Source of the DNA: Mugil cephalus
Taxonomy: Eukaryota; Chordata; Actinopteri; Mugiliformes; Mugilidae
Length of the DNA: 64,000 nt
Direction: 5' to 3'
Assembly: GCF_022458985.1 (NCBI RefSeq)
Contig: NC_061773.1
Coordinates: 16,402,001-16,466,000 of the forward strand
The number at the start of each line of letters is the position of its first letter. The stretch's first letter is position 1. The notes below the pieces were generated by a model that saw only the letters and a program-made list of their open reading frames with translations, made no database searches and was not told the origin of the DNA. A program made the position numbers and the translations under genes. Positions 21,936-32,862 of the stretch are shown here, piece by piece.

Positions 21936-21939
21936 TTTT
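21936..21939 (+). terminator. Pol III terminator of tRNA-Ile copy 1
   Basis: TTTT six bases after the tRNA 3' end. Confidence 0.8.
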
Positions 21940-22243
21940 AGGATGTTATTGCCCCTGACTAATAAAGGCTTTGATCATCAAAAATCAAAAATACATCCAA
22001 GCATGTCTTAACTCCCTCCATAGTCCCTGTCTGACCCTTGACACTCGTGAAAGTGAAAACCGTAATTAAATAAAATTCAAATCTATATGCGTTTAAAAAT
22101 AAAACGTCCTTGTGACGTTCAGCTACTTTGGTAGTGTGACGAACCACCATCAGCGTTACTATCCGCCCGACAAAAGCCAGCAACACAACACGCAGGCTAG
22201 AGGTTTTTTCACCAGAATCTAGACGCTTTTTTTCCATGCTACC

Positions 22244-22317
22244 GGCCGGTTAGCTCAGTTGGTTAGAGCGTGGTGCTAATAACGCCAAGGTCGCGGGTTC
22301 GATCCCCGTACGGGCCA
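22244..22317 (+). tRNA. tRNA-Ile (anticodon AAT), copy 2
   Basis: Same 74 nt as copy 1 with no difference that I can see. Pol III terminator TTTTT at 22,322-22,326. Its 5' flank is unrelated to that of copy 1. Its 3' flank of about 320 bp was duplicated together with copy 3 at 25,806. Confidence 0.97.
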
Positions 22318-22321
22318 TCTG

Positions 22322-22326
22322 TTTTT
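22322..22326 (+). terminator. Pol III terminator of tRNA-Ile copy 2
   Basis: TTTTT five bases after the tRNA 3' end. Confidence 0.8.
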
Positions 22327-22640
22327 AGGAGTTCGAAAGGAATATTTGAAATTTCAAGCACAGAAAATCAATCTGCTTTTATGTGCTGTTCAGTAAAACA
22401 CACTCTATATAAATCTTAGTGGTTATTTATCAGCTTTTCAAAAACTCATCAATTTTAGAGTAGCACCTGATTTCCCTGGAACTAGACTGCACAGAGTGTA
22501 AAATTCACACTACACCCCAGAGTCTGATATATGGACATCTTAACTTTATCCAAGTTAAAGTGTCCTGGAATTATTTAGTGCACCGTCCAGCAGGATCACT
22601 CCCATTCTAGTTAATTCAAAATGAAAGGATGGCAGAAAAT

Positions 22641-25127
22641 AAGACAAAAAGTCTGCTGCACATCTGAGACTACAGACCATGTGTTTGAATCTCTGTGTGG
22701 ATCAATAGACTAAAGGCAGAGATCAAAAGATAGAAAGATAGAAAGCCGTGGGGACCTCTTCACTAATTCAGTAACCGCAGTAAAGAATGTCTTAGTATGT
22801 TGTGTTATTCAAACTGTCTCCAAACCTCTGCACGATTTCAGGCCGGTTCTTTATAAGAGAAAATTGCTTAACATTAGTTTGTGGTCCTGATGTTAAACCT
22901 TTTCAAATCAAGACCGAAGAAGAAAGCAATAACCTCTCCTTGTGGCGTCACCACATTCCCCCCCTGGAGAAAGTCAGGTCTCACGGGAGGGCTTCGTAAT
23001 CTTAATCTCCGGGCAGTGTCAGTGGCCTTCTGGGAAATCTGCGACGACGGCATACAAAGCTGACGTCCTGTTGACTCAGCAGAAAACACAATGAAGTCCT
23101 GGAGGGGGTGGGAGCAGATGGAGCAGCGGGACAATCATCTGAAGGGTGTGTGCTCGCTTGCCCGCACTGCTTTCTGCTTTCCAGGAAAAAAGAAACTCAC
23201 ATCAATATTAAACCACAGCATCAATATGTCTGCGAAATGGATTTCACAACTCAACAAGAAGCAAAAGAAAAGGAATAAATGCCTCAAATGTAGTTAATTT
23301 TATGGGGTGCAAGTGCCACTAAATGTGTATTTACACACCCAACCACCTTTACGGTGCTTTATTGTGTATTAATTAGCATCTTAATCTGAGGCTGTGACGC
23401 ACATTACATAAATATATTTGATCCAGTCCTTCATGACTGGAAAGACTTTGGACATTGCCTTTCTTGATTTTTAATTGAGATTTTAATTAACTTTTAATTA
23501 CACGCAATAGATAAGTTTAATTATTATTATTATTATTTTTATTATTATTACATTATAAAAGGAATATTCTAGACTGACCAAACCTAAGTATCTGTTCTCA
23601 AATGATATTCTTCAGGAACTACAGCATTCATTCTTAAGTCAATTCTCTCTTAATAGTTTTTTGTAAAAAACAACAACAACAACAAAAAAAAAAACTTTAT
23701 GTGTCATGGCATAGAGCTTGCAACATCTTTTTGTTGTCCAGGTCACTTTCTTATTTTCCTGTTTTATTCAGTGTTCAGTTTTACTTTCTGACTCATCCTG
23801 TCATTATTATATTATGCTATTATATTCTCCTGTCTTGCCTCATGCTCCTCTACTCGTTCATTCACCTGTGTCTTTTTAAATTCTGTCTTCATGTGTACCG
23901 TATATATAATCCCGTCTCTCCCTTTGACTCTTGTCAGTTCATCTGTATTTCTTTGCCGTTCCGTCCTCATATTCTCTCCCTTGTTGTCTAAATTGAATTG
24001 CTTCTTTTGTTGGTCTCTTATTTTTGGATTTCCTGGCTCATCTCTGCAGCGCATGTTCTTATATTTAGCAAATTTGATTCTTACTCTTTTGTTTCCTGTT
24101 CTTGCCTCCTCCTGTGCGTTGCATTTGTGTCCTCTTCTGCTGACAAACAACATATTTTAAGGTAAAATATACTATACGTCCTAGCTTTGTGCGTATTTTC
24201 ATGTCAGCTTCCTGGAGTGTTCAGAATAATTTTCTGCGTTTTTGCGCATTTCTTCTAATGCATTACATCAAACTTTAAGTTACATAAACAGTTTTGAAAT
24301 AGCCTAAATAAAGCTGTTTTATGATGAGTTCATGACAAATACAACTTAACCTTCCTGTTTCCGGCATCACATTATCAGGTTATGGTCTACTGCCCATGAA
24401 TTACAAAAACAAAGGTACAGTATATAATAATTAGAAGAAACGTTTGCTAAAAACGTGTAACACAGAATTAGGTAATATATATTTTTTTGAAGCTATAGAT
24501 AAATAGTCAAAGAAACCAGCATCATGACAAGTTAAATTAACTGTGTTTCTTCATAAAACAAAATGCACTATTCTCACAAATATATGCTCACACACTTTTT
24601 CAAATGTGTGAAAACATTTAACATTTTTGAAAAAACTAGATGTGGGCAGGGGGAGGAGTAGGTTAAGAATTGATTGGGCAGATGGGCGAGAATTAAGAGG
24701 CAGAGAGAAAGAGGAGGTGATAATTGTGAGGCTGAGCTCCAGTTTCTAGTGTCTATGTAAGCCCGTGCACGTCTGAGGCTGTGGCCCACTTTCTCTCCTT
24801 AATTAGGCTGAAATGTCCTGAAAGGATTCAACTGCTGAGCCAAGAACTTGAGGTCTGTCAGTAGAACACAAACACACACAAGGCCGCACATCTATCTCTC
24901 CAAATCGTTAGCCTAATGGCATAATTGCCCAAGTCATTTTCTGACTTACTGTTACAATATCAATAAAAATTCCAATGTGCTTGCTAAAAATATTTTTTTC
25001 TTGTTCACTGAAAACGTTCAAATATGACCTCTGCAATTACGATATTAGGCTAATGAAATGGCAATCAGTATTGAACAACCTGTGAGGATCAAATTACCAG
25101 CTCTGTTGCATGCACCCCACCACCTCA

Positions 25128-25128
<1 letters not shown>
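22641..25128. other. Intergenic DNA with simple sequence
   Basis: Contains an ATT trinucleotide stretch (about 23,520-23,552), an A-rich CAA tract (about 23,668-23,694) and a pyrimidine-rich, low-complexity segment (23,700-24,160). Long open frames on both strands of that last segment are compositional artefacts. Confidence 0.5.
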
Positions 25129-25252
<124 letters not shown>

Positions 25253-25469
25253 TAAACAATCTAAAATTAAACAAAACACATCAAAAACATTACAAACAAC
25301 TGAAGGATTTCTTAACAAAGACTGTTATTCATTACGTAGAGCATAGGTTGTCAACCTGAACACTGCCTTGTTTGTTGTAATATAGCTATATATATATATA
25401 CACACATACATATATACATATATATTGATATTTTTTCTATTCTATTCTTTTCTTTTTTTTTTCTTTTTG

Positions 25470-25582
25470 TTTTGTCCACCCATATGTACACTGTGTGCAC
25501 TGTTTGTAATGTTGAATGTTGAATGCTGTTGTTAACCACGAGAATTTCCCCACTGTGGGATGAATAAAGGCCTACCTTAACA
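25470..25582 (+). mobile_element. LINE-like 3' end fragment
   Basis: Ends with ATTTCCCCACTGTGGGATGA then ATAAAGG, the style of 3' tail seen in fish non-LTR retrotransposons, preceded by a TGTGTGCACTGTTTGTAATG segment. Coding sequence is absent, so it is either a severely 5'-truncated copy or a SINE sharing that tail. Confidence 0.45.
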
Positions 25583-25805
25583 GGAGGTCCACGTCCCCTA
25601 GGGGGTTCGCGGAGGTACTGCAGGGGGTCGCAAAATCTTTGATTGGTTAGACATTTTTTTATATTTTTTAATTTTCCCCCACAAATTTGAATTGCTTTAT
25701 ATACACATTAACCAGGATACAACATGTACGCCATATATATATATAAACAAACAGACCTGTAGTGTGTTTTCACACGAATGGAGGCATTTATTGCCCCCTG
25801 CTAAG

Positions 25806-25879
25806 GGCCGGTTAGCTCAGTTGGTTAAAGCGTGGTGCTAATAATGCCAAGGTCGCGGGTTCGATCCCCGTACGGGACA
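25806..25879 (+). pseudogene. tRNA-Ile(AAT) decayed copy 3
   Basis: 74 nt with three substitutions against copies 1 and 2. G to A in the D stem breaks the pair with C13 (GTTAAAGC), C to T in the anticodon stem leaves a G-T pair, and C to A in the acceptor 3' strand (GGGACA) breaks the second pair. Anticodon AAT and the B box remain. The following TTTTT of copy 2 is only TTT here. It is probably a pseudogene or a poorly expressed tRNA. Confidence 0.85.
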
Positions 25880-26203
25880 TCAGAATTTAGGAGTTCAAAA
25901 GGAAAAAATTTAAACATAGAAAATTAATGTGATCTGCAATAAACCTCATTCTTTATAAATCTAAGTGGTTATTTATCAGCTTTTCAAAAACTTATCAATT
26001 TTTGAATAGCAGCTGATTTCCCTGGAACTAGACTGCACAGAGTGTAAAATTCACACTACACCCCAGAGTCTGATATATGGACATCTTAACTTTATCCAAG
26101 TTATCCAAGGTGTCCTGGAATTATTTAGTGCACCATCCAGCAGGATCACTCCCATCCTGATGATGTTCACCTTGTTTCTAATTTATTCAAAATGAAAGAG
26201 TTT
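25806..26203 (+). repeat. tRNA-Ile plus 3' flank, segmental duplication unit B
   Basis: Counterpart of 22,244-22,640, same strand, offset about 3.56 kb. The 5' boundary of similarity coincides with the tRNA start. Similarity carries on to about 26,203, with an extra block near 26,158-26,180. Confidence 0.85.
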
Positions 26204-27040
26204 CAGAATCGCTGTTGATTAGACATATATACAGTATATATGTATAAATTTTCCCCCACAAATTTAAATTTCTTTAAATACACATTCACAGCATTCCAGC
26301 ATATTTTAGTAAAGGGTTAAATGGAGGCTCAAATTTTTGAATCCAATTCCTTTCCATATTGGACCATTGTGATCCATCACATCAGAGAAGAGCCGACTGC
26401 AGGCACTGCAGATTTTAATGGGGCAGCTTGTCCAAAATTAGAAATGCCTCATGATCAAAATACACAAGCAGCACTTCTCCAGACTGCGGCTCTTTATTTA
26501 TACTTCAGTACAGAGTTGGAAAAAAACAAATCTGCAAAGCCTCATGGGTGTTATTTTAGTCATTTTAACAGGTGCATGCTCCAAAGTCATATGGTGGTAG
26601 AAAGTGTATTTACACCATTTTGAGGACTTACTTTTTATTTTTTTTATTTTTGTCATTTTATACAGTGCATCACTCTGCCATTTATGCAGCTTCCATTATG
26701 TGCGCTAACCATGAAGTCGGGCCCATGCTACATATTGTAATGGACTGGGTGACATTTAATAAGCTCATGTTGTTTACGATCAGTACTGTTGTGTTTTATT
26801 AGTTGGCACTAAGTGTTCCTGCTTTGTTGCAGAGGCTGATTTCATGTTCCAGATGACAGTGATTAATGTTGCTAGCTGCAGTTTGACTGAACGTAATTAT
26901 TAAAAGTTGACAAAAATCCAGTGACTTTTCATTGGCTAAAACTATGAAAAATAAAAATGGCTAAATGTGACTAATAACAATTTTTGTTGGCTGTTAAATT
27001 TAACACTGACTCCACCACCTGGAACAAACACGTTTTCTTT
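26204..27040. other. Intergenic DNA with R1-like fragment
   Basis: A weak R1 relative lies at about 26,690-26,900 (TTTAATAAGCTCATGTTGTT and onwards, compare about 28,290). Nothing else is recognisable. Confidence 0.4.
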
Positions 27041-27661
27041 TCACGCTGGTGCAGAATGTGCGTCGACTAGCTGGTTGTTGGTTGTCGTCTCTGTGGTTTG
27101 TTCAAGTGCAACTTGTAGGGGTCGCACCAACTAGTTGACTTTACTGCTGTGCCACTTTAAGCATGAAGTCAACTAGTCACTGATCACGTGACAATAATAT
27201 GTCACATTTCTTTCTTTAAATATACAGCCCGATTTCCGGGTTGACCTATTACGTGATATAATCAACTAGAGTCGCAAATGTGGCGGACCGGCATCTCAAA
27301 CAACAACCAGACGGATATTGGTACATTTTTTAATCTTGAACGTAATGTTCGTGCTATTTGTGGTGCAGGTAAGATCCGCACTATCCCTCAGACGGCTCTG
27401 TTTCTCTTCTTCTTCTTCTGCGACCGGCTTTCTTGGACGTTTTTGTTCCGGGGTCACACGCCAGCGCAGCGGTCGTGGAGCATGCGCACACGCATTATCC
27501 GATTGAAAAGTCCGATTCAATCGCATTATCTGGGTGTCTCAATCGGATAATGAGAACTCTGATTTTAATCGGAGTAATGTGTTTACATGCACTTAAGTTC
27601 TCCCGTTATAGCCCGATTAAGGCAATAATTCGTTTTTTTTCACGTGCATGTAAACGCACTG
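27041..27661. mobile_element. MITE mosaic with GTCGACTAG and TTTACATGCAC motifs
   Basis: 27,060-27,185 has inverted GTCGACTAGC / ACCAACTAGTTGAC strings. 27,490-27,661 has repeated ATTATCCGATTGAAAAG-like blocks and ends with TTTACATGCAC near 27,582 facing GTGCATGTAAACG near 27,643. Such facing termini are typical of small DNA transposons in fish. The Penelope 3' fragment begins immediately after the right end. Confidence 0.5.
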
Positions 27662-27663
27662 AG

Positions 27664-28002
27664 TCTTGACTTCTGTCCCCAAGAAACATTCACACCTTAA
27701 GACTGGACGCTCCCACTGACAATGGCTTCTTCAGAGCACCATTCATAGGGTAAGTAGCCTAGGCACACAGTCCCCTGCCACTATGAAAATTAGTGGCACC
27801 AGCTTCTAGTCAAGCAAGTTTCTGATGGGTTTTACCCACAGAGGTTTCCTATGTAAACCTCAATTTCCCACTAGTCTCTCAGAACTGAAGAAGCTACCCG
27901 GATGAGTGGCGAAATTGCTTCAAGAAATTCTACAAGTCCAGTTGCCCTTATTCAACGCCTTTTGGATCACCATGACCTGGATGACTGAGAACCTTCACAG
28001 AC
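27664..28002 (+). mobile_element. Penelope-like element, 5'-truncated 3' fragment
   Basis: Begins TTGACTTCTGTCCCCAAGAA and matches the C-terminal codons and 3' non-coding tail of the copy at 14,920-15,299 with several internal deletions and many substitutions. It retains the hairpin region in variant form (GATGAGTGGCGAAATTGC) and the extreme end CATGACCTGGATGACTGAGA then ACCTTCACAG, which defines the PLE 3' terminus. It is much older than the inverted dimer. Confidence 0.85.
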
Positions 28003-28640
28003 CTACATCAACGGGGGAACGATCCAAATCCTCTCAACAACAGCTGATTACTTAACTAAATGTTATGTGGTTTCAGAGAGAGGGAGGCTGCAAATCAACA
28101 ATTTGCTTTTGATTTTCATTGTTAAAGTTTTGAGACCTTTATCTGCAGTACATGGAGAAGGTTTCTGAGATATACTTTTTTATTTTCTTTATTTGTTCAT
28201 CCTGGGGACATCATCCTGTGTTGCAACACGCTGTCAAGGACTATTAAACGCTATCGGTTTATATAGGCCATACTTATGCAGTACACAGTTTTAATAAGCT
28301 CGTGTGTTTATGTTCAGTTATGTTGTGTTCTAGTGGTTGACTTTGTTGCTGTGGTTGTAGAGCAGCATATTAAAAGTGTCAGACCGACTGTGTTTCTGGT
28401 GATGACGTGGGCTACGGCCGATAGCAGCTCGCGTTCAACCTTCAGTTACCTTGCAGAAAAGCCCCTGTAGCTTATTTTGAATGAAATGCTACAATTCAGG
28501 CCAAGATTTCATTGTTGCAAAGCTACTTTATACGTCATGTCATTCAACATTGTGCTAGCTGGTGGTTGTCGTGGCGATTGATACCAAACTGTGCATGACT
28601 TGGACGACTTCAACCTACACGTGCAATGACAGCAAAGTAA
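28003..28640 (+). repeat. Region with interspersed repeat R1 copy 3
   Basis: 28,225-28,545 shares with the 10.9-kb copy the TATTAAACGCTAT / ATATAGGCCATAC region and, later, GATTTCATTGTTGCAAAG. The remainder is unassigned. Confidence 0.45.
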
Positions 28641-29060
28641 AGAGATTTAGTGCAGGATAAGGAAGTAGTCACAGCGGAGCCATGTCCAAGTCTGGACACA
28701 CACAGATTTCAGTCGGATCTCCTCGATCAGATCCCACAAATCACACTGAAATAACGCGCAAGAACCGCGGGTGATGACACAAAACAGTGCCGCCTCGGCT
28801 ATGAGAGGAATGCGTCCCTGCAGCATCTAACCTTTACGAGGAAAATGTCACGGCGGCAAACGACAGCGGCCTGCGAGCTATTTATGGTGCGGAGCTGGAG
28901 CCACCTGTACTGCTTCACTCACCGGGAGGCGATGTTCAACTGTAGAGAAGGTATTTATATTCACAAAGAAACACTGACATTAAGGAGCTGTGGCTACTAC
29001 AGAGCAGGTATTAAATAACGAGCTCAGCGTCGTCCCCTCTCCTCCTGTTAGAAGGATCAT
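28641..29060. other. CpG-enriched segment of unknown role
   Basis: The CpG dinucleotide density between about 28,745 and 28,940 (CGCGCAAGAACCGCGG, CACGGCGGCAAACGACAGCG) stands out from the AT-rich surroundings. A minus-strand GTGAGT donor (complement 28,917-28,922) and a minus-strand TATAAATA near 28,950 are present. No coding exon is recognised. It could be a small promoter or enhancer, or a GC-rich repeat. Confidence 0.35.
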
Positions 29061-30255
29061 GTGAGGAGACGCAAGCAGGAACAGGGACAAACAGCGTGGT
29101 TGTAATAATCATGTTTGGTTCCTACGCAACCAAAACTATTAACCAAAGCTCTATGGTTCTGTGAATGAAAACACGTTTCATTTTATTTAGCATCTATGGA
29201 AACACTTAACCTAGAATAAGGATGGTTTCAGTCCGATTTGAAGAAATATTTTTCGTATTGTAATGTAAGATATTGAGATTTTAATGGCGTCTGCAGCTCT
29301 CCTCTTTTTTTTCCCATCGTCGGTACCTGAATTACACGACTCTGAGCCGGTGTGTGTATAAGCTGCAGGGATCATCAGTCATCTGCTCGCCCAGCCTGCG
29401 CACCCCCATGTTTCATGTACATCCATCCCGCAGCCCTCAGTCCTTCAGAGGGAAATACATTAAGCCAAAACCAGCGGTGTAGATTTATGTCGTGTTAGGG
29501 ATGCTTGATCACGGCAACGCTGCTAACACACACGCACAAATCACACAGCTCTGGGTTCTTTCTACGCTTTCTCTCCGCTGTTTATTATTTCTTAACGTGT
29601 CCGCGCTCCACTCTGTGTCATCTCAATCATTAACATTACACTCTGTTCTGTTAAATGCCTGACAATGAACAATAATGAGAATTTATACTAACATATACAC
29701 ATACATATACATATACAAAAAAACGCTTAATTAATTAATTTTTTAAAATTAAGTTATCAGAACTAGGATCAAGGCCACGCCCCATGTCTTTCCATTTCCC
29801 GTGTTTACCTGTAAACATGTGTCCTAACCATCTCACTCTCTGTTCGTCTCAGTTCTCTACCTTAAACCCTGTCTTCTCAGTGCTCTCTTTTCTCTTTTCT
29901 TTTCTTCTTTAATTACAGTAACCAGGCAGCCTCATTCCCTAGGTTCCTCTACCACCATCCATCTCATTATTCTCCTTTCATGTCTTCCCTTCGACTGCTT
30001 TCCATCCCCTTCTCGCCCATCACCCCTTCCTCTCTTTTCCTATACACCCCTGTCCAGACAGAAGCCAGGAGGAGTAATTAACAAGGTTAACAAAACATTT
30101 TATTACAAAAATAACATAAAACAAGAAATAACTGAAGACAACAAGGTGCGTCTGGCTTTTAATCAGTATGACTGGCCAAGTACGGCCAGAGGTGCGCTGA
30201 ACTCACACGCCTACCAGGGCCTAAAAGAAAAACACTGAAATCCACAGTACAAGTA
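29061..30255. other. Intergenic DNA
   Basis: Includes a pyrimidine-rich tract (about 29,865-30,050) and tandem CATATA strings (about 29,690-29,717). No genes. Confidence 0.45.
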
Positions 30256-30263
30256 CATGCAAG

Positions 30264-30370
30264 CCTTAGGGCTGGGCGATACTGGGAATTTTGGTATTGA
30301 TCAGATACCAAGAAAAGTCTGGACTAGTATCGCCGATACCACTACTTTTTCTTGAAACGTCATGATCATT
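30264..30370 (+). repeat. hAT-type MITE fragment (GGGCTGGGCGATACTGG)
   Basis: Contains GGGCTGGGCGATACTGGGAA, GATCAGATACCAAG and TATCGCCGATACCACTAC. This is a common fish element with GATACC/GGTATC symmetry; only part is present. A related GCCGATACCG fragment is at 60,697-60,800. Confidence 0.5.
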
Positions 30371-30589
30371 GAATAACTTCATAGTTTTGCCTTTAGCTGG
30401 TTGATTATGATTATGATAAGATACAAGACAAATATTTAGGCAAATAAAACGTTTTTTTTTCTTAATTAATTACAGTATAAAACAATTTAACAGTTTAACA
30501 TTTAAACATTTCACCTAGATCTATACGCCCAGCCCCAGCAAGCAGACAAAACTGCAAAACTGATAATAAAATACACAATAAAGCCAACA

Positions 30590-30740
30590 ACGGGTGGCAC
30601 GGCAGTGGTTAGCATCGATGCCTCACAGCTCACAAGAAGGTTTTGTAGTTTTCCCCAGTGCTCTGGTTTCCTCTCACAGTCCAAAGACATGTTTATTAGG
30701 TTAACTGATGTTTCGACAGCTGGGATGGGCTCCACCGACC
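30590..30740 (+). repeat. Teleost dispersed repeat (GGCACGGCAGTGGTTAGCA head)
   Basis: Starts GGGTGGCACGGCAGTGGTTA then GCATCGATGCCTCACAG, continues with CACAGTCCAAAGACATG and ends near AGCTGGGATGGGCTCC. This is the layout of a very abundant fish repeat. The middle is deleted. The 61,158-61,330 fragment is the other end of the same family in inverted orientation. Confidence 0.65.
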
Positions 30741-30743
30741 CTC

Positions 30744-30985
30744 TAGAGCAGGGGTGTCAAATTCATTTTAGTTCAGAGGCCACACACAGTCCAGTTTGAT
30801 CTCAAGGGGGCTTGACTAGTGACATAATAGCACGATAACCTGTAAATACGACAACTCAACTCACATTCACCCCACTTTTTTTAGTGCAAGTTCAAGTACA
30901 TAATGAATATGTTTAAATTTTATAACCAACCTGCAACTTGTAAAGAAAAATAAGTGTAATATCGCAGCATTGCTGCCATCTACAG
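30744..30985 (+). repeat. Teleost dispersed repeat (GCAGGGGTGTCAAATTC head)
   Basis: Begins AGAGCAGGGGTGTCAAATTC, then GGCCACACACAGTCCAGTTT and a long A/T-rich tail with TAACCTGTAAATACGACAAC. Recognised as a common fish non-autonomous element; no coding content. Confidence 0.55.
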
Positions 30986-31069
30986 TTTAGTTCTGGATCT
31001 CCCAGTTTTGTGTTACAGTATATCTGTAAATCTTGTTGCACCAAACAGTTTTCTGTGTAATTTTTGCCA

Positions 31070-31262
31070 TTTCTTTTTTTGCTTTCCCACCCACCAGCCT
31101 CTCTTCCCCCTTCCCTTCTTTGTTCTTCTTCTTTCTCCTTCCCCATCTCCTCCTCATGCTCCTCCTCCTCCTTTTTGTCATCCTCCTTCATCTCCTCTTC
31201 CTTCTTTTCCTCCTTCCCCATCCAGTTATGCTTTCTCCCCACCTTCTTCATCTCCTCTTCAT
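31070..31262. repeat. Polypyrimidine tract (CTT/CTC-rich)
   Basis: About 190 bp almost purely C/T on the plus strand, with CTCCTCCTC and TTCTTC units. Several overlapping open frames on both strands (E/K-rich or S/P/F-rich) are artefacts of composition. Confidence 0.9.
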
Positions 31263-31660
31263 TTGACACCTCTGTTCTAGACAATAACCAGTTTCAGATA
31301 ATGGATGAATAAAGTAATTTTTTTCCTAAATGTTCTGCACACTGGGTTGAGAGTGATCTTGCAGATTCAACACACCGTGTAAGGTGGACCTACTGAAGTC
31401 CATCTATCTTCCTCCCTCTGGGAGAAATATAATAACACTTCAGTCTCTTTGAGTCTTATGAGACACCGAAGGCTTGGGATTTTTAACATTTTTCATTTGA
31501 TGAATAATACGAAAATATTTGCTTTGCAGCAATCGAGACATTTCATTTGCTTCATTAGTGGAAGAATACTGGTCACATCCAGCTCTAAATCGAGTCTTGT
31601 GTAAAAATTATACAACACAAAAGCCATCCTCAATAATTCGCTTCAGTTTGAGCAAAGAAG

Positions 31661-31815
31661 TGATCAGCCACAACATTAAAACCACTGACAGAAGAAGTAA
31701 ATAAAATCAACCATCAATGTTCTGCCGGGAAACGTTTTGAAGGCCCATGTCCGTTCTCTGATGAGTCATAACTGTTACACAACATTAGGTGGTCATAACG
31801 TTGTGGCTGATTAGT
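31661..31815. mobile_element. Tc1-derived MITE
   Basis: Terminal inverted repeats of about 25 bp. TGATCAGCCACAACATTAAA then ACCAC at the left faces GTGGTCATAACGTTGTGGCT then GATTA at the right. The ends are those of a well-known fish Tc1-like family. The internal 100 bp keeps a scrap near ATGTTCTGCCGGGAAACG, so this is an internally deleted copy without transposase. Confidence 0.75.
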
Positions 31816-32862
31816 GTATATAATGTACGTTTTTGTGTGTGCATGATCCAGCATGAGTGGAACAGCTGGGAAGCATCTGTGTCCTTGACAACATGGTATG
31901 TTTCCTCTGCCCCTACAGGACCTGATGTCCCGTTGTACCTGCAGCACAGCACACACTCATTAACTGAACAAAAAGACAGAGACACACACGAGCATTACTG
32001 TGCACCTGGAACGTCTGCTCTACGGAACTCCGTTAATTAATGAGGACGGGGCCGGCCTGTGTGTGTTGATGTGTATTCCAGTACGCTGGTTTAGGTTTTA
32101 GTACGCTCACACATGGTGAAACTCTGGGTACCTGGGTACACTTCATCTGTGTCACTCTTGCTGTTCCCCAGTTGTCTCGCGGGTCTGATTTTCTGTCTCT
32201 GACAAAGTCTGTTGGTATTTAATGTCTGCCAAGAGGCAAAGATAAGATGTTTCTCTCACATGCAAACAAAGCAAACAAACACTCTGGTCTCTTTCTCTGC
32301 TCCATCTGTGCCTGCATCTCGTCCTTATCCCTCCCGACTGAAAAGAGACCTCCCCCTCTCCCTCTTCCTCTCTTTATTTTGTTTCTTTAAATATCTCCCT
32401 GTTTCACATCAACAGCCATGACCGGTACATCGTAGCGGTAACACGATGGCGTCTCATTGATGTCATACATTGGATGTGTGGGCTGCGACAAGCCGCTACA
32501 TCAGAGGTGTCTGTTTTGTGTGCTGTTTTTGGCCTTTGAGGATCAAATGACCTCAGAGTGAGATAAAAACAGGATGAACTGAACACTTTAAAACCAGGTT
32601 ATGAAAATCTTTGAAATAAAATGTATTTCACAATAGTTTAGTACATGTGTGTTTAAAGTCTGTTCAGGCATTTAAACATTTAACAACCAAGCCTCAAAAT
32701 GCCTGGATATGTTTGATTATTTTGACAATAAAAATGTCAAAAAATGTCCCGTTAGTAAGTGCACTTGCCCATTTTTCCAGGATAACTAGAATTTCAACAT
32801 ATTGCAGTTGTTTACATTTCAAAGCATTTTACAAGACTGTAACAACCTTCAAAGACAAGACA
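31816..32862. other. Intergenic DNA
   Basis: No gene recognised; short frames only. A pyrimidine-rich patch lies at about 32,287-32,395. Confidence 0.45.

Larger units (their letters stand above)
22244..22640 (+). repeat. tRNA-Ile plus 3' flank, segmental duplication unit A
   Basis: From the tRNA start to about 22,640 this matches 25,806-26,203. Shared blocks include GGTTATTTATCAGCTTTTCA, CCCTGGAACTAGACTGCACA, CACCCCAGAGTCTGATATAT and CATCTTAACTTTATCCAAGT. Small indels and substitutions date it as older than the tRNA gene sequence suggests. Confidence 0.85.

Noticed and set aside
23701..24160. Membrane-protein-like frames on the plus strand
   Set aside because: T-rich low-complexity DNA gives hydrophobic residues by composition, and both strands are open.
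30913..31312. Glu/Lys-rich and Ser/Pro/Phe-rich frames
   Set aside because: Opposite-strand readings of one polypyrimidine tract.
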